The notes: a model not told the origin generated them from the sequence alone. DNA of 29,212 bases from Solirubrobacterales bacterium (GCA_030152505.1 JASLJO010000088.1:1-29212), one strand, 5' to 3'; positions 6,160 through 13,683 are shown, counted from the stretch's first letter. Program-made: numbers and translations.

Positions 6160-7443
6160 CTAGCGTTTGCCTTTGTCGCCCTCTCCCTTGCCGGCGGCAA
6201 GCAGGTTGCCGACGACGCCGACCCGGAAGCCGAGCCAGGGGTAGGTGAGATCGTAGAAGGGATTGTCCTGGGGTTGCAGGCCGACCGCCGAGAGCCATAG
6301 CTGGTAGGCGGGGGCGTTGGCGATGCCACCGTGCAGGCGACGCCAGACGCGGCCGTCGCTGCGCCCGCTCGGCGGCAGGGTGATCGTGTCGGTCCACTCG
6401 ACCGCGTTGCCTCCCTGGTCGAGCGTGCCCCAGGGCGAGGGCGTCTTTGCCCCTCCGACCGTGCTGAGGCTGCCCTGGTAGAACGTGGCGTAGGTGGTCG
6501 GGTCGATGCCGAAGGGATTGACGCCGGCACAGGCTTCGGCGGAGATCGTCGCCGGGCACCAGGTCGGCGCCGCGCCACCTGAGGCGTGGTAGTCGGCCAA
6601 CGGCTGCGTCGCGGCGTTGGTGACCTTGCCGGTGGTGGGATCAAGCGTGGTGACGCTGGGCGCGGTCGCCGTCCCGTCGCCGAAGACGCCGGCGTTGGTC
6701 GGGTACTTCCAGTAGGAGTCGGTGCCGCCGCCCTTCGGGTCGTAGTAGGCCGCCTTGATCCACTCGTCCTGACTGGGGACGACGAAGCCCCGCTTGCGGG
6801 CACGGGTCGCCCCGGTCCGCTTCTGCCGGGCGAGGTCGTACATGCCGCGCCCGGTCTGCCTGGAGAGGCGCACCCGGTAGGTGACGTACTTGAAGGCGCC
6901 GCTGCGACTGGCCTGCCGGGAGAGCACCTGGCCGTTGTCGAGGGAGTTGACGAAGCGGGCGGCGCGCAGGAAGTTGGCGAAGCCGTAGGGCTTGTCGGAC
7001 CATTCCGGGAAGGCGACCGAGTAGTGCCTGCCGGGCGGGCCGCCGGCCTTGATGTCGATCTGGCCGTACTTTGGCCAGCCGGAGGCGCTCTCCGTCGGGT
7101 CGTAGAGATGCTGCTTGTCGCGCCCCGTCGGATCGACGAAGTTGAGGAACTTCACCCACTGGGCGACGGTGATCTCCAACTGGCCGATGCCATAGCGGTA
7201 GCCGACGCCGCCGACGAGTTGGCAGGCGGGCTGGGCCTGCGGCGCTTCCCCGCACGACCTGTAGATGGCGTCGGTGAAGGGGACGATGCCCACCGAGGGG
7301 TTGCCGGGGGCACCGACGGCGACTGTCTTGATCGAGACGACCGCGCCCTTGCCGGCGGCGCCCGCCGTGGCCGGCGCGGCGAGGGCGAGGAACGCGAACA
7401 CGGCTGTCGTCAGCCGGCGGACTCTCATGCGTCGGTGCTTCAT
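6160..7443 (-). CDS. Secreted SUMF1/formylglycine-generating-enzyme-like protein, apparently non-catalytic
   Basis: This 427-residue protein begins with a basic segment and a hydrophobic core (TTAVFAFLALAAPATAGAAG), a clear export signal. The mature part reads as an FGE-sulfatase (SUMF1) domain. It has YGIGQLEITVAQWVKFLN near the start, GFVVPSQDEWIKAAYYDP in the middle, then LDQGGNAVEWTD and RRLHGGIANAP, ending with YPWLGFRVGVV. Real formylglycine-generating enzymes carry two catalytic Cys in the RGGSF...C....CR segment; here none is present there. It may be a surface binding or structural protein of the C-type-lectin-like fold. ATG 7443 is preferred over GTG 7452 because GGGTGG lies 4-9 bases upstream of it. 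It ends 6 bases from the convergent flavoprotein. Confidence 0.8.
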   Translation of the reverse strand: MKHRRMRVRRLTTAVFAFLALAAPATAGAAGKGAVVSIKTVAVGAPGNPSVGIVPFTDAIYRSCGEAPQAQPACQLVGGVGYRYGIGQLEITVAQWVKFLNFVDPTGRDKQHLYDPTESASGWPKYGQIDIKAGGPPGRHYSVAFPEWSDKPYGFANFLRAARFVNSLDNGQVLSRQASRSGAFKYVTYRVRLSRQTGRGMYDLARQKRTGATRARKRGFVVPSQDEWIKAAYYDPKGGGTDSYWKYPTNAGVFGDGTATAPSVTTLDPTTGKVTNAATQPLADYHASGGAAPTWCPATISAEACAGVNPFGIDPTTYATFYQGSLSTVGGAKTPSPWGTLDQGGNAVEWTDTITLPPSGRSDGRVWRRLHGGIANAPAYQLWLSAVGLQPQDNPFYDLTYPWLGFRVGVVGNLLAAGKGEGDKGKR

Positions 7444-7504
7444 CGCGGCCACCCAATTCGTCGGCGCCGGCGATTCGCCTGCAAAAGGAGGACATGCGTA
7501 CCCT

Positions 7505-8077
7505 GTGCCGATCGGCGGACGGACGAGAAGGGCGGTGGCGCTTTCCTGCGCGGGGGTCGTCGCCCTGGCGATGGCGACGAGCGCCGCCGTCGCTACCGGC
7601 GAGGCGGTTCCGTGGGGCTATAGCTGCACCCCGGTGTCGAGCCAGGCGCCGCGCACGAGCGCCACCTGCGGCGCCGAGCTGATCGACGGAAAGGCGATCC
7701 TGCCGCCGGGTGCGCCGCCGCGGGTCGAGGCCGTGATCGCCACGGCGAACCGCCTCGTCCACAAGCCCTACGTCTGGGGAGGCGGGCACCTGAGCTGGTG
7801 GAGCCGCGGCTACGACTGCTCCGGCGCGGTCGGCTTCGCCCTGCACGGTGCGGGCATGCTCGAGACGACGATGGTCTCCGGCCAGCTCGCCCATTGGGGG
7901 CTCGGCGGGCTGGGGCGCTGGATCACCGTCTACGCCAACGCCGAGCACGTCTACATGGTGGTCGCCGGCCTTCGCTTCGACACCCGCGGCGACCTGCCCG
8001 GTGTGAGCGGCCCGCGCTGGCACGCTGAACGGGTCGATCCGCGCAAGTTCGTCGCCCGCCACCCGGCCGGGCTCTGA
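7505..8077 (+). CDS. Secreted NlpC/P60-like cysteine peptidase
   Basis: This ~190-residue protein starts with Arg residues and a hydrophobic stretch (RRAVALSCAGVVALAMATSA), a probable signal peptide. The C-terminal half resembles NlpC/P60 peptidoglycan peptidases: KPYVWGGGH, the catalytic-Cys motif YDCSGAVGFAL, and AEHVYMVVAGLRFDTR carrying the likely catalytic His. It probably cleaves or binds cell-wall peptides outside the membrane. The start is uncertain: GTG 7505 fits the signal peptide, but the strong AAAGGAGG at 7483-7490 is 14 bases away. ATG 7494 is nearer the site but in a different, meaningless frame. It is divergent from the SUMF1-like gene with about 60 bases between starts. Confidence 0.8.
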   Translation: MPIGGRTRRAVALSCAGVVALAMATSAAVATGEAVPWGYSCTPVSSQAPRTSATCGAELIDGKAILPPGAPPRVEAVIATANRLVHKPYVWGGGHLSWWSRGYDCSGAVGFALHGAGMLETTMVSGQLAHWGLGGLGRWITVYANAEHVYMVVAGLRFDTRGDLPGVSGPRWHAERVDPRKFVARHPAGL

Positions 8078-8093
8078 ACCAGCCGGCGCCGGG

Positions 8094-8540
8094 TCAGCTC
8101 GCCGAGAGCTGCTTGACGAGGCGCCGCATCGACCTGGCATTGACGCGACGGACGAAGGCGCGACTCAGCGGCGGGACCAGCCGTTCGGCCCGCGAGGCCT
8201 GCAGCCACTCCAGCTCGAAGCTGATCCTGGTGCCGCCGTCGGGCAGCGCCTCCAGCCGGTAGATGCCGCGGGTGCGCCGCTTGCCGCCGGCGCCCACTCC
8301 CTCCTCGACGATGCGGCTCGGCGGCTCGGCCTCGACCACCTCGAAGTCGGTCCAGTCCTGCGAGCCGATCGTGTTCGCCCTGGCCCGCGCCCGCGCGCCG
8401 ACGCCGCGCGCCGGACCGGAGAACTCCCAGTCGACCAGCCAGTGATCGAGGAAGCCCTCGTGATTGGCGAGCAGGTCAAGGAAGTCGTAGACCTCCCGCG
8501 CGGGCGTCGCCACGGTGGCAGTGACGGTGACGGGCTTCAT
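8094..8540 (-). CDS. SRPBCC (polyketide cyclase/dehydrase-like) protein
   Basis: This 148-residue cytosolic protein has the START-like SRPBCC pattern. It shows VTVTATVATPAREVYDFL at the N-terminus, a mid-region DWEFSGPARGVGARARARA, then FEVVEAEPPSRIVEEG and YRLEALPDGGTRISFELEW. A long C-terminal helix (NARSMRRLVKQL) closes the ligand cavity. The family binds hydrophobic ligands; the ligand here is unknown. ATG 8540 is chosen because it begins the conserved strand and has TAGGAT 7 bases upstream, consistent with a leaderless message. It is divergent from the methyltransferase and shares the palindrome at 8550. Confidence 0.85.
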   Translation of the reverse strand: MKPVTVTATVATPAREVYDFLDLLANHEGFLDHWLVDWEFSGPARGVGARARARANTIGSQDWTDFEVVEAEPPSRIVEEGVGAGGKRRTRGIYRLEALPDGGTRISFELEWLQASRAERLVPPLSRAFVRRVNARSMRRLVKQLSAS

Positions 8541-8547
8541 CGCCGCG

Positions 8548-8568
8548 ATCCTATGCCTCGCATAGGCT
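8548..8568. promoter_or_regulatory. Divergent leaderless promoters overlapping a perfect palindrome
   Basis: CCTATGC (8550-8556) and GCATAGG (8560-8566) form a perfect 7-3-7 palindrome. On the plus strand it contains TAGGCT (8563-8568), 6 bases before the ATG at 8575. On the minus strand it contains TAGGAT (8553-8548), 7 bases before the ATG at 8540. Two mirror-image -10 elements thus share one palindrome, suggesting joint repression of both genes. Confidence 0.6.
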
Positions 8569-8574
8569 TTCGTC

Positions 8575-8628
8575 ATGTCCGGCATCCACTTCGCGGAACA
8601 GCGTCCCGGAAGCGAGTTGACGACGTGA
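8575..8628 (+). CDS. 17-codon leader ORF overlapping the methyltransferase start
   Basis: An ATG 6 bases after a TAGGCT -10 opens a short frame encoding MSGIHFAEQRPGSELTT. Its TGA (8626-8628) overlaps the GTG (8625-8627) of the methyltransferase in the same GTGA arrangement used by three other junctions in this window. It may be a coupled leader peptide. It may equally be the true N-terminus of the methyltransferase separated by a frameshift, since its sequence reads smoothly into the downstream GEWSEAERV. Confidence 0.45.
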   Translation: MSGIHFAEQRPGSELTT

Positions 8629-9236
8629 CGGGCGAGTGGTCGGAGGCGGAGCGGGTTTCCGAGTACCTCGCGCGGGAGATCCCCCATCGCGCGACAGCGG
8701 AGCAATTGCTGCTCGAGGCGCTGCCGGATCAGGTCGAGCGTTTCCTCGACCTCGGCACCGGAGACGGGCGCATGCTCGCATTGGTCCGCGGTCGCCATCC
8801 TCAGGCAACCGCCATCGGTCTCGACTCCTCGACGCCGATGCTCGAACGAGCAGCAAGCCGGTTCGAGGCGGATCCGCTGATCGAGCTTCGCTTTGCGCTG
8901 CTCGAGCACCCGCTTGTCGAGACCGAGCCGTTCGACGTGGTCGTCTCGGGCCTGGCGATCCACCACTTGGAGGATGAGCGCAAGCGAAGTCTGTTCGACG
9001 AAATCTATGCGCTGCTGGGTCCGGATGGCGTCTTCGTCAATCTCGACTTGGTCAGTTCTGCATCCGTGCGGCTCCACGAGCGCTTCCGCCGTGATATAGG
9101 CCGGACCGAGGACGATCCGACCGATCGGCTCGCCGACCTGTCGGAGCAACTGTCCTGGCTGCGCGAAGCCGGCTTCGCCGAGGCCGACTGCCACTTCAAG
9201 TGGCTCGAGCTGGCGCTGATGGTGGCCGTGAAGTAA
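8625..9236 (+). CDS. Class I SAM-dependent methyltransferase
   Basis: This 203-residue protein carries the class I SAM-binding core: FLDLGTGDGRMLALV at about 39-53 (motif I), AIGLDSSTPMLERA (acidic end of strand 2), and FDVVVSGLAIHHLEDERK (motif II and post-motif). VFVNLDLVSS follows in the fifth strand. The methyl acceptor cannot be deduced. The start at GTG 8625 gives a short but complete N-terminus and overlaps the stop of the 17-codon ORF; a start at 8575 would require a frameshift. A hairpin of the dispersed palindrome family lies about 30 bases after its stop. Confidence 0.85.
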   Translation: MTGEWSEAERVSEYLAREIPHRATAEQLLLEALPDQVERFLDLGTGDGRMLALVRGRHPQATAIGLDSSTPMLERAASRFEADPLIELRFALLEHPLVETEPFDVVVSGLAIHHLEDERKRSLFDEIYALLGPDGVFVNLDLVSSASVRLHERFRRDIGRTEDDPTDRLADLSEQLSWLREAGFAEADCHFKWLELALMVAVK

Positions 9237-9265
9237 GCGAGGCAGTACGCCGGTCGAGCTGCTTC

Positions 9266-9307
9266 GATGAAGGATCGTGTCCCCCATAGAGGCTCAAATC
9301 TTTCATC
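9266..9307. repeat. Dispersed palindromic element, copy A
   Basis: GATGAAGGAT (9266-9275) pairs with ATCTTTCATC (9298-9307) with one wobble. The centre holds CCCCCATAGAGG followed by CTCAAATC, matching the shared core of this repeat family. It ends 3 bases before the ATG of the PNPOx-like gene. It aligns closely with copy B on the other side of that gene. Confidence 0.65.
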
Positions 9308-9310
9308 CAA

Positions 9311-9883
9311 ATGTGCGCGCCACTGATTGAGCTGGGGAACTGGGTCGAGGAGGCGCAGGAGGCGGGGCTACCGCAGCCCGGGTCGGTGGCATTCGTCACG
9401 GTCGGCGCCGGCGGGCGGCCGTCGGCGCGGACGGTGAACCTGAAGCGACTGGAGGACGACGCGCTCGTCTTCACCTCGGCGCTGTGGACGCGCAAGGCGC
9501 GGGAGATCGAGGCCAATCCGCATGTCGCCCTGCTGTTCCACTGGCCCTCGCTGGGGCGACAGGCGCACGTCGCCGGCGACGCTACCGTCGCCGAGCGCGC
9601 CCTGGCCGAGGAGCTGTTCGACCAGCACGACCTGCTGCACCAGCTGCAGACCGTCGTCTCCCGCCAGGGCGAGCCGATCGAGGAGATCGGCTCGCTGCGC
9701 GACCGGCTCGCCCACCTCGCTCAGGTCCAGGAGACGTCGCCGCCCTGCCCGCCGGACTGGGGCGCCCTAAGGGTGCGCCCGGAGGCGATCGAGCTGTGGA
9801 GCGAATCGCCCGACCGCATCCATGAGCGCCGCCTCTTCGAGCGCGACGGCGGCGGCTGGACCGTCACCCTGCTCTCGCCCTGA
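9311..9883 (+). CDS. pdxH: Pyridoxamine 5'-phosphate oxidase-like FMN protein (PdxH type)
   Basis: This 190-residue protein matches pyridoxamine/pyridoxine 5'-phosphate oxidase, an FMN enzyme that makes the cofactor pyridoxal 5'-phosphate. It shows the N-terminal LIELGNWVEEAQEAGLPQP and the FMN-binding RPSARTVNLKRLED. Then come LVFTSALWTRKAREIEANPHVALLFHW and LGRQAHVAGDAT, ending with WGALRVRPEAIELW and IHERRLFERDGGGW. Length is slightly below the ~210 of classical PdxH. The gene may alternatively act in a secondary pathway such as phenazine biosynthesis (PhzG-like); the symbol is tentative. No ribosome site precedes ATG 9311; a palindromic element ends just before it, so initiation may be leaderless. 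Confidence 0.8.
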   Translation: MCAPLIELGNWVEEAQEAGLPQPGSVAFVTVGAGGRPSARTVNLKRLEDDALVFTSALWTRKAREIEANPHVALLFHWPSLGRQAHVAGDATVAERALAEELFDQHDLLHQLQTVVSRQGEPIEEIGSLRDRLAHLAQVQETSPPCPPDWGALRVRPEAIELWSESPDRIHERRLFERDGGGWTVTLLSP

Positions 9884-9894
9884 CCAGGTTGAGT

Positions 9895-9930
9895 GAAGGA
9901 TTGTGGTCCCCATAGGGGGCACAATCCTTC
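9895..9930. repeat. Dispersed palindromic element, copy B
   Basis: GAAGGATTGTG (9895-9905) pairs perfectly with CACAATCCTTC (9920-9930). CCCC-ATA-GGGG forms a second, apical stem. It starts 11 bases after the stop of the PNPOx-like gene and may also act as its terminator. It shares GAAGGAT and the ATAG core with copy A. Confidence 0.7.
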
Positions 9931-10022
9931 GACTTGACTCTGAATAAACGTCCGTGAAAGCCCTTCCAATCCACGTTTACGGCGCTATGGTGCTCGCCAC
10001 ACCCTGCCGAAGGAGATCCTTG

Positions 10023-11063
10023 ATGAGACGAGTCGCAAAGCTGCTGGGACCGGGAGCCGTCGGGCTCCTGCTGACGATGGCCCTGATCGCCGCGCCCGGA
10101 GCGGCCGCGGCGCCGCTGGCGAATGCGTCGGCGTGCAAGCCCGCCGCTGACATCGAGGCGATCGTCGACGACTCCGGCTCGATGGACATCACCGACCCGG
10201 ACCGGCTGCGAGTGCAGGGGATGAACCTGCTGATCGACGACCTTTCGCCGCAAACGCAGCTCGGCGCGGTCGAGTTCGGCTCCGGGTTCGAATTCCCCGG
10301 GATTCCCTCCACCCCGGCCGCCAATACGGTCTTCCCGCCCGAGCCGGTCGGTGCGAACGCGAGCGCCATGCGCAGCGCCCTGGACGCGGCGATCAAAGCC
10401 GACAACGGCGCCACCGATTACAACGGCGCCTTCGCCAAGTCCGATGCCGACAACCCGAACGCCGACGCGCGCGTCTTCCTCACCGACGGCGGCCATGACG
10501 TCGGCGCCTACAACGAAGGCCATCTGGTCCACAGGGTGCCGACCTACGTGATCGGCTTCGGCTCTGGGATCTCCGCGGGCGAGGACCAGGCACGGCTGAA
10601 GAAGATCGCCAAAGACACCGGCGGCAAGTACTTCCCGGTAAAAGACACGAGCCAGCTGCAGGCTGCGATGAACAGCATCGGCGCGGCGCTCACCTGCCAG
10701 ACGCCGCCGCGCTCCTTCACCGACCTCCTCAAACAGGGCCAGGTCAAACAGCACAGCATCTCGATCGGGGGCGCGACGAAAACGATCCAGATCACCCTCA
10801 CCTGGGCCAGCCCGCTTGACAAATTCAAGCTCACCGGCCTGCGGCTGGTCGGCAAAAACGGCCTCCTCGCCGTCGCCTCTCGCAGCCACAGCCAGCCGAG
10901 CAAACTGGTGGTGAGCAAGACGATCAGCTCCACCTTCGCAATCGTCAAAGTCTCGAAGCTGAAGAGGGGGACCCTGCACTTCGGCGTGAAGGCGCTGAAG
11001 GTCGCCTCCGGGTCACCGAAAGCGACCCTGACCACGCAGGTCGGTCAGCTCAAACACAGGTAA
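10023..11063 (+). CDS. Secreted von Willebrand factor A domain protein
   Basis: This 346-residue protein has a signal peptide (residues 1-30, ending AAPGAAAA). A VWA domain follows with a complete metal-ion-dependent adhesion site: DDSGSMD at 49-55, the Thr in NGATDYNGAF, and the Asp in VFLTDGGHD. Such sites bind a divalent metal and mediate adhesion or protein interaction. Residues ~235-346 look like a beta-sandwich accessory domain rich in Lys, Ser and Thr. No sortase motif or C-terminal membrane segment is seen, so it is probably released or held by wall interactions. ATG 10023 follows AAGGAG by 7 bases. The gene is flanked by copy B upstream and a hairpin downstream. Confidence 0.85.
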   Translation: MRRVAKLLGPGAVGLLLTMALIAAPGAAAAPLANASACKPAADIEAIVDDSGSMDITDPDRLRVQGMNLLIDDLSPQTQLGAVEFGSGFEFPGIPSTPAANTVFPPEPVGANASAMRSALDAAIKADNGATDYNGAFAKSDADNPNADARVFLTDGGHDVGAYNEGHLVHRVPTYVIGFGSGISAGEDQARLKKIAKDTGGKYFPVKDTSQLQAAMNSIGAALTCQTPPRSFTDLLKQGQVKQHSISIGGATKTIQITLTWASPLDKFKLTGLRLVGKNGLLAVASRSHSQPSKLVVSKTISSTFAIVKVSKLKRGTLHFGVKALKVASGSPKATLTTQVGQLKHR

Positions 11064-11072
11064 CGCTCAGCG

Positions 11073-11102
11073 GCAGCCGGCCTCGATTTCGGGGTCGGCT
11101 GC
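11073..11102 (+). terminator. Terminator hairpin after the VWA gene
   Basis: GCAGCCG (11073-11079) pairs with CGGCTGC (11096-11102). The first bases inside can extend the stem. It starts 10 bases after the VWA stop. There is no T-run, as is common in high-GC genomes. Confidence 0.55.
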
Positions 11103-11175
11103 TACCGTGAAGGAGTCGGGTTTGGCCTAAGGGCGCCCGAGAGGTTCCGTTTCCTCCGTGCGCTTCACTCGCGTC

Positions 11176-11198
11176 TAGGGGTCGCTGGATCTCCCCTA
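11176..11198 (+). promoter_or_regulatory. Small hairpin in the helicase 5' region
   Basis: TAGGGG (11176-11181) pairs with CCCCTA (11193-11198) about 27 bases before the helicase ATG and 13 bases before its AAGGAG site (11208-11213). Placed in the leader, it could influence helicase expression; cold-induced DEAD-box genes often have structured leaders. The rest of 11103-11224 shows no gene. Confidence 0.35.
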
Positions 11199-11224
11199 TT
11201 CGCTCAAGAAGGAGCTCACTACAC

Positions 11225-12415
11225 ATGTCGTTCGCCGATCTCGGCGTATCCAAGAACGTCGTGCGCGCGCTTTCGCAGCGCGGCATCGACCAACCCTTTC
11301 CCGTTCAGACGATGGTGATCCGCGACGCGCTCGCCGGTCACGATCTGCTCGTTCAGTCTCCCACCGGCTCTGGCAAGACGCTCGCCTTCGGCGTGCCGCT
11401 CGTCGATCTGATCGAGCCGGGGGCCCATGGCCTCTCCGCCCTCATCCTCGCCCCCACCCGCGAGCTGGCGAGCCAGATCGTCGACGAGCTGCAGTCCGTC
11501 GCCGAAGCGCGGCGGCTGCGGATCGCCGCCGTCTACGGTGGCGTCGGCTTCGGCCCGCAGAGCGCCGCGGCGAAACGCGCCGACGTCGTCGTCGCCACCC
11601 CCGGCCGGCTGGAGGACCTGATCGCCCGCGGCACGCTCTCGCTCGCAGAGGTGCAGGTGCTCGTCCTCGATGAGGCCGACCGCATGCTCGACATGGGCTT
11701 CAAGCCGGCCGTCGACCGGATCGTCGCCCAGACTCCGGCGAGGCGCCAGACCCTCTTCTTCTCGGCGACGCTCGAGGGTGCGACCGGCAAGATCGCCGCC
11801 GCCTACACGCGCAAGCCGCGCCGCCACACCCGTGCCGCCGAGGCGGCCGAGGCGGCCGACATCGAGCACCGCTTCCTCCACGTCGACTCGCAGAGCGCCA
11901 AGCTCGGTCACCTGGTCGAGCAGCTGCGGGGCTCCGACAGCGGTCGCACGCTGGTCTTCGTCCGCACCAAGCGCGGTGCCGACCGGCTGGTCAAGCGCCT
12001 GCGCAAGCACCGCGTAGAGGCGGTCGCGATGCACGGCGACAAGAACCAGCGCCAGCGCGAGCGCGCCCTCGCCCGCTTCGAGGACGGCGAGATCGAGGCC
12101 TTGATCGCGACCGACGTCGCCGCCCGCGGGATCGACGTCGACGGGATCACGCAGGTGGTCAACTTCGACGCGCCGGGCGACCGCGACGCCTACGTCCACA
12201 GGGTCGGCCGCACCGGCCGGGCCGGCGCCCGCGGCACGGGGGTCAGCTTCGTCCTCGCCGACCAGGTCGACGAGGTGCGGCGCATGGCCGTCGCCCTCGG
12301 CCTCGTGCGCGAGTTCGACCGCGAACGGCGCGAGCGCCTCCCGGCCGAGTCACGGCCGCCGCGGCAGCAGCAGGCGGCGCGGCGCCGGCGCCGCCGTCCC
12401 AAGGCCGCTCGGTGA
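11225..12415 (+). CDS. DEAD-box ATP-dependent RNA helicase
   Basis: This 396-residue protein is a compact two-domain DEAD-box helicase, which unwinds short RNA duplexes in ribosome assembly or mRNA turnover. It has the Q motif (DQPFPVQ), Walker A SPTGSGKT at 45-52, PTREL, TPGR, DEAD at 149-152 (VLDEADRML), SAT, then in the second RecA domain VFVRTKRGADRL, RGIDVDG and HRVGRTGRAG. The C-terminus is a short Arg-rich tail, typical of the RhlE type. ATG 11225 follows AAGGAG. The stop overlaps the GTG of the zinc-ribbon gene, so the two are translationally coupled. Confidence 0.95.
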   Translation: MSFADLGVSKNVVRALSQRGIDQPFPVQTMVIRDALAGHDLLVQSPTGSGKTLAFGVPLVDLIEPGAHGLSALILAPTRELASQIVDELQSVAEARRLRIAAVYGGVGFGPQSAAAKRADVVVATPGRLEDLIARGTLSLAEVQVLVLDEADRMLDMGFKPAVDRIVAQTPARRQTLFFSATLEGATGKIAAAYTRKPRRHTRAAEAAEAADIEHRFLHVDSQSAKLGHLVEQLRGSDSGRTLVFVRTKRGADRLVKRLRKHRVEAVAMHGDKNQRQRERALARFEDGEIEALIATDVAARGIDVDGITQVVNFDAPGDRDAYVHRVGRTGRAGARGTGVSFVLADQVDEVRRMAVALGLVREFDRERRERLPAESRPPRQQQAARRRRRRPKAAR

Positions 12416-12774
12416 CCGTCGCGGTCGCCACCGCCGGCAGGTGGACCTGCGACCGCTGCAACGTCTCGGTCAGCCAGATCGACGGCGCCAGCGTGCCGCT
12501 GCCCGAGAGTTGGACCGCGGCTGCCGACGGGCTCTTCTGCCTCACCTGCCGGCGCGAGCGAGCGGCGGAGGCGGCGTCGGATGCAGCTCCGGCCGGCTGC
12601 AACGCCGCCACGAAAGCCAAGCTGCGGCGCGCCGGCCTGCTCGAGTTCGAGGTGCGGCGCGCTCCCGAGCGCGCCGACAACGCGATCGCCAAGGCATGCC
12701 ATACCTCGGCCTCGGCCGTCGCCACCGCGCGGCGCCAGCTCCAGCCTCAGGCCAAAGCGTCCGCCCGCCGATAG
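12412..12774 (+). CDS. Small zinc-ribbon / helix-turn-helix-like protein
   Basis: This 120-residue protein starts at a GTG inside the helicase stop (GTGA). It has CxxC at 13-16 and CxxC at 43-46, a likely zinc ribbon. The C-terminal third reads KAKLRRAGLLEFEVRR and then DNAIAKACHTSASAVATARR, which resembles a helix-turn-helix. No membrane segment is present. The combination suggests nucleic-acid binding, and coupling to an RNA helicase suggests a partner role in RNA handling or regulation. I do not recognise a named family, so function is inferred. Confidence 0.75.
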   Translation: MTVAVATAGRWTCDRCNVSVSQIDGASVPLPESWTAAADGLFCLTCRRERAAEAASDAAPAGCNAATKAKLRRAGLLEFEVRRAPERADNAIAKACHTSASAVATARRQLQPQAKASARR

Positions 12775-12781
12775 GAACGGT

Positions 12782-13639
12782 GTGGCACAACTCGGCATCG
12801 CCCTCGCCCTCGTCGCCGCACTGATGACGAACCTCGCCTCGCTGCTCAAGCATCGGGGCTGCCACCGGGCCGAGCCCGTTCGCCTCCGCCGGCCACTGCG
12901 CAGTGCGCGCGCACTGGCCGGGTCGCGCTGGTTCGCGGCCGGCTGGGGGCTCGCCGCGATCGCCTGGCTGGTCCACGTCGCGGCGCTCTCGATGGCACCG
13001 CTCTCAATCGTGCAGGCGGTCCTCGCCGGCGGCGCGGTGATGCTGGCGGTGATCTCGCAGCGGGTCTTCGGCGACACGGTCGAGCGCCAGCAGTGGCTGG
13101 CGCTGGCGCTGGGCGGCGCTGGGCTCGCGCGGCTCGCCCACACCCAGCCGCACCGGAGCGGCAGCGACTCCGAAATCTCCGCCGGCGCGATGCTCGGTTT
13201 CGAGGGCGGCCTGGCGCTGCTCGCCAGCGGCCTGGCGCTCGGCCACCGCTCGCCGCGCGTCGCCGCGCGTCGCGGCGTGCTGCTCGCGGTGCTCGCAGGC
13301 ACCCTCATCGCCTTCGCGGGGATCGCCATCAAGGGCCTCTTCGGGGTCGGCGGGGTGGCGCTCGTCGTGATCGTCCCCTGGATCGCGCTGATCGTCCTCT
13401 GCGGCGCGCTCGCCCAATACGCGACCGTCGCCGCGCTCCAGGGTGGGCAGGCGATCGAGACGATCGGCCTGATCGGCTTGGTCGCCAACGCGACCCAGAT
13501 CGCCGGTGGCGTGCTCGTCTTCGGCGATCCGCTCTCCGCCGACCCACTCGGCCTCGCCCTGCAGGCGAGCGCCTTCGCGATGGTCTGTGCCTCGGCGCTG
13601 CTGCTGCCGTCGCGCAGGGCGCAGCCGGCGCCGGCCTGA
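12782..13639 (+). CDS. DMT/EamA-type multi-pass membrane protein
   Basis: This 285-residue protein is mostly hydrophobic, with about nine membrane helices. The first is IALALVAALMTNLASLL; a pair follows at FAAGWGLAAIAWLVHVAALSM and VQAVLAGGAVMLAVISQRVFGD. The C-terminal half has further helices, ending AFAMVCASALLL. The pattern of PLSIVQAVLAGG and IETIGLIGLVAN resembles drug/metabolite transporter permeases, in which two repeats of helices form the channel. The substrate is unknown. GTG 12782 begins 7 bases after the zinc-ribbon stop, preceded by AGGAA, so it likely belongs to the same transcript. Confidence 0.8.
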   Translation: MAQLGIALALVAALMTNLASLLKHRGCHRAEPVRLRRPLRSARALAGSRWFAAGWGLAAIAWLVHVAALSMAPLSIVQAVLAGGAVMLAVISQRVFGDTVERQQWLALALGGAGLARLAHTQPHRSGSDSEISAGAMLGFEGGLALLASGLALGHRSPRVAARRGVLLAVLAGTLIAFAGIAIKGLFGVGGVALVVIVPWIALIVLCGALAQYATVAALQGGQAIETIGLIGLVANATQIAGGVLVFGDPLSADPLGLALQASAFAMVCASALLLPSRRAQPAPA

Positions 13640-13659
13640 ACCTGGCGGGGAATCCCTCC

Positions 13660-13683
13660 GTACCCCGGGCGACCGGGCGGTAC
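13660..13683 (+). terminator. Possible terminator after the DMT gene
   Basis: GTACC (13660-13664) pairs with GGTAC (13679-13683). CCGG inside pairs with CCGG, leaving a small bulge. It sits 20 bases after the membrane protein stop and 34 before the lipoprotein start. Confidence 0.4.

Noticed and set aside
9266..9930. Copies A and B as ends of an insertion sequence carrying the PNPOx-like gene.
   Set aside because: No transposase lies between them and no target duplication is visible; they fit the wider repeat family instead.
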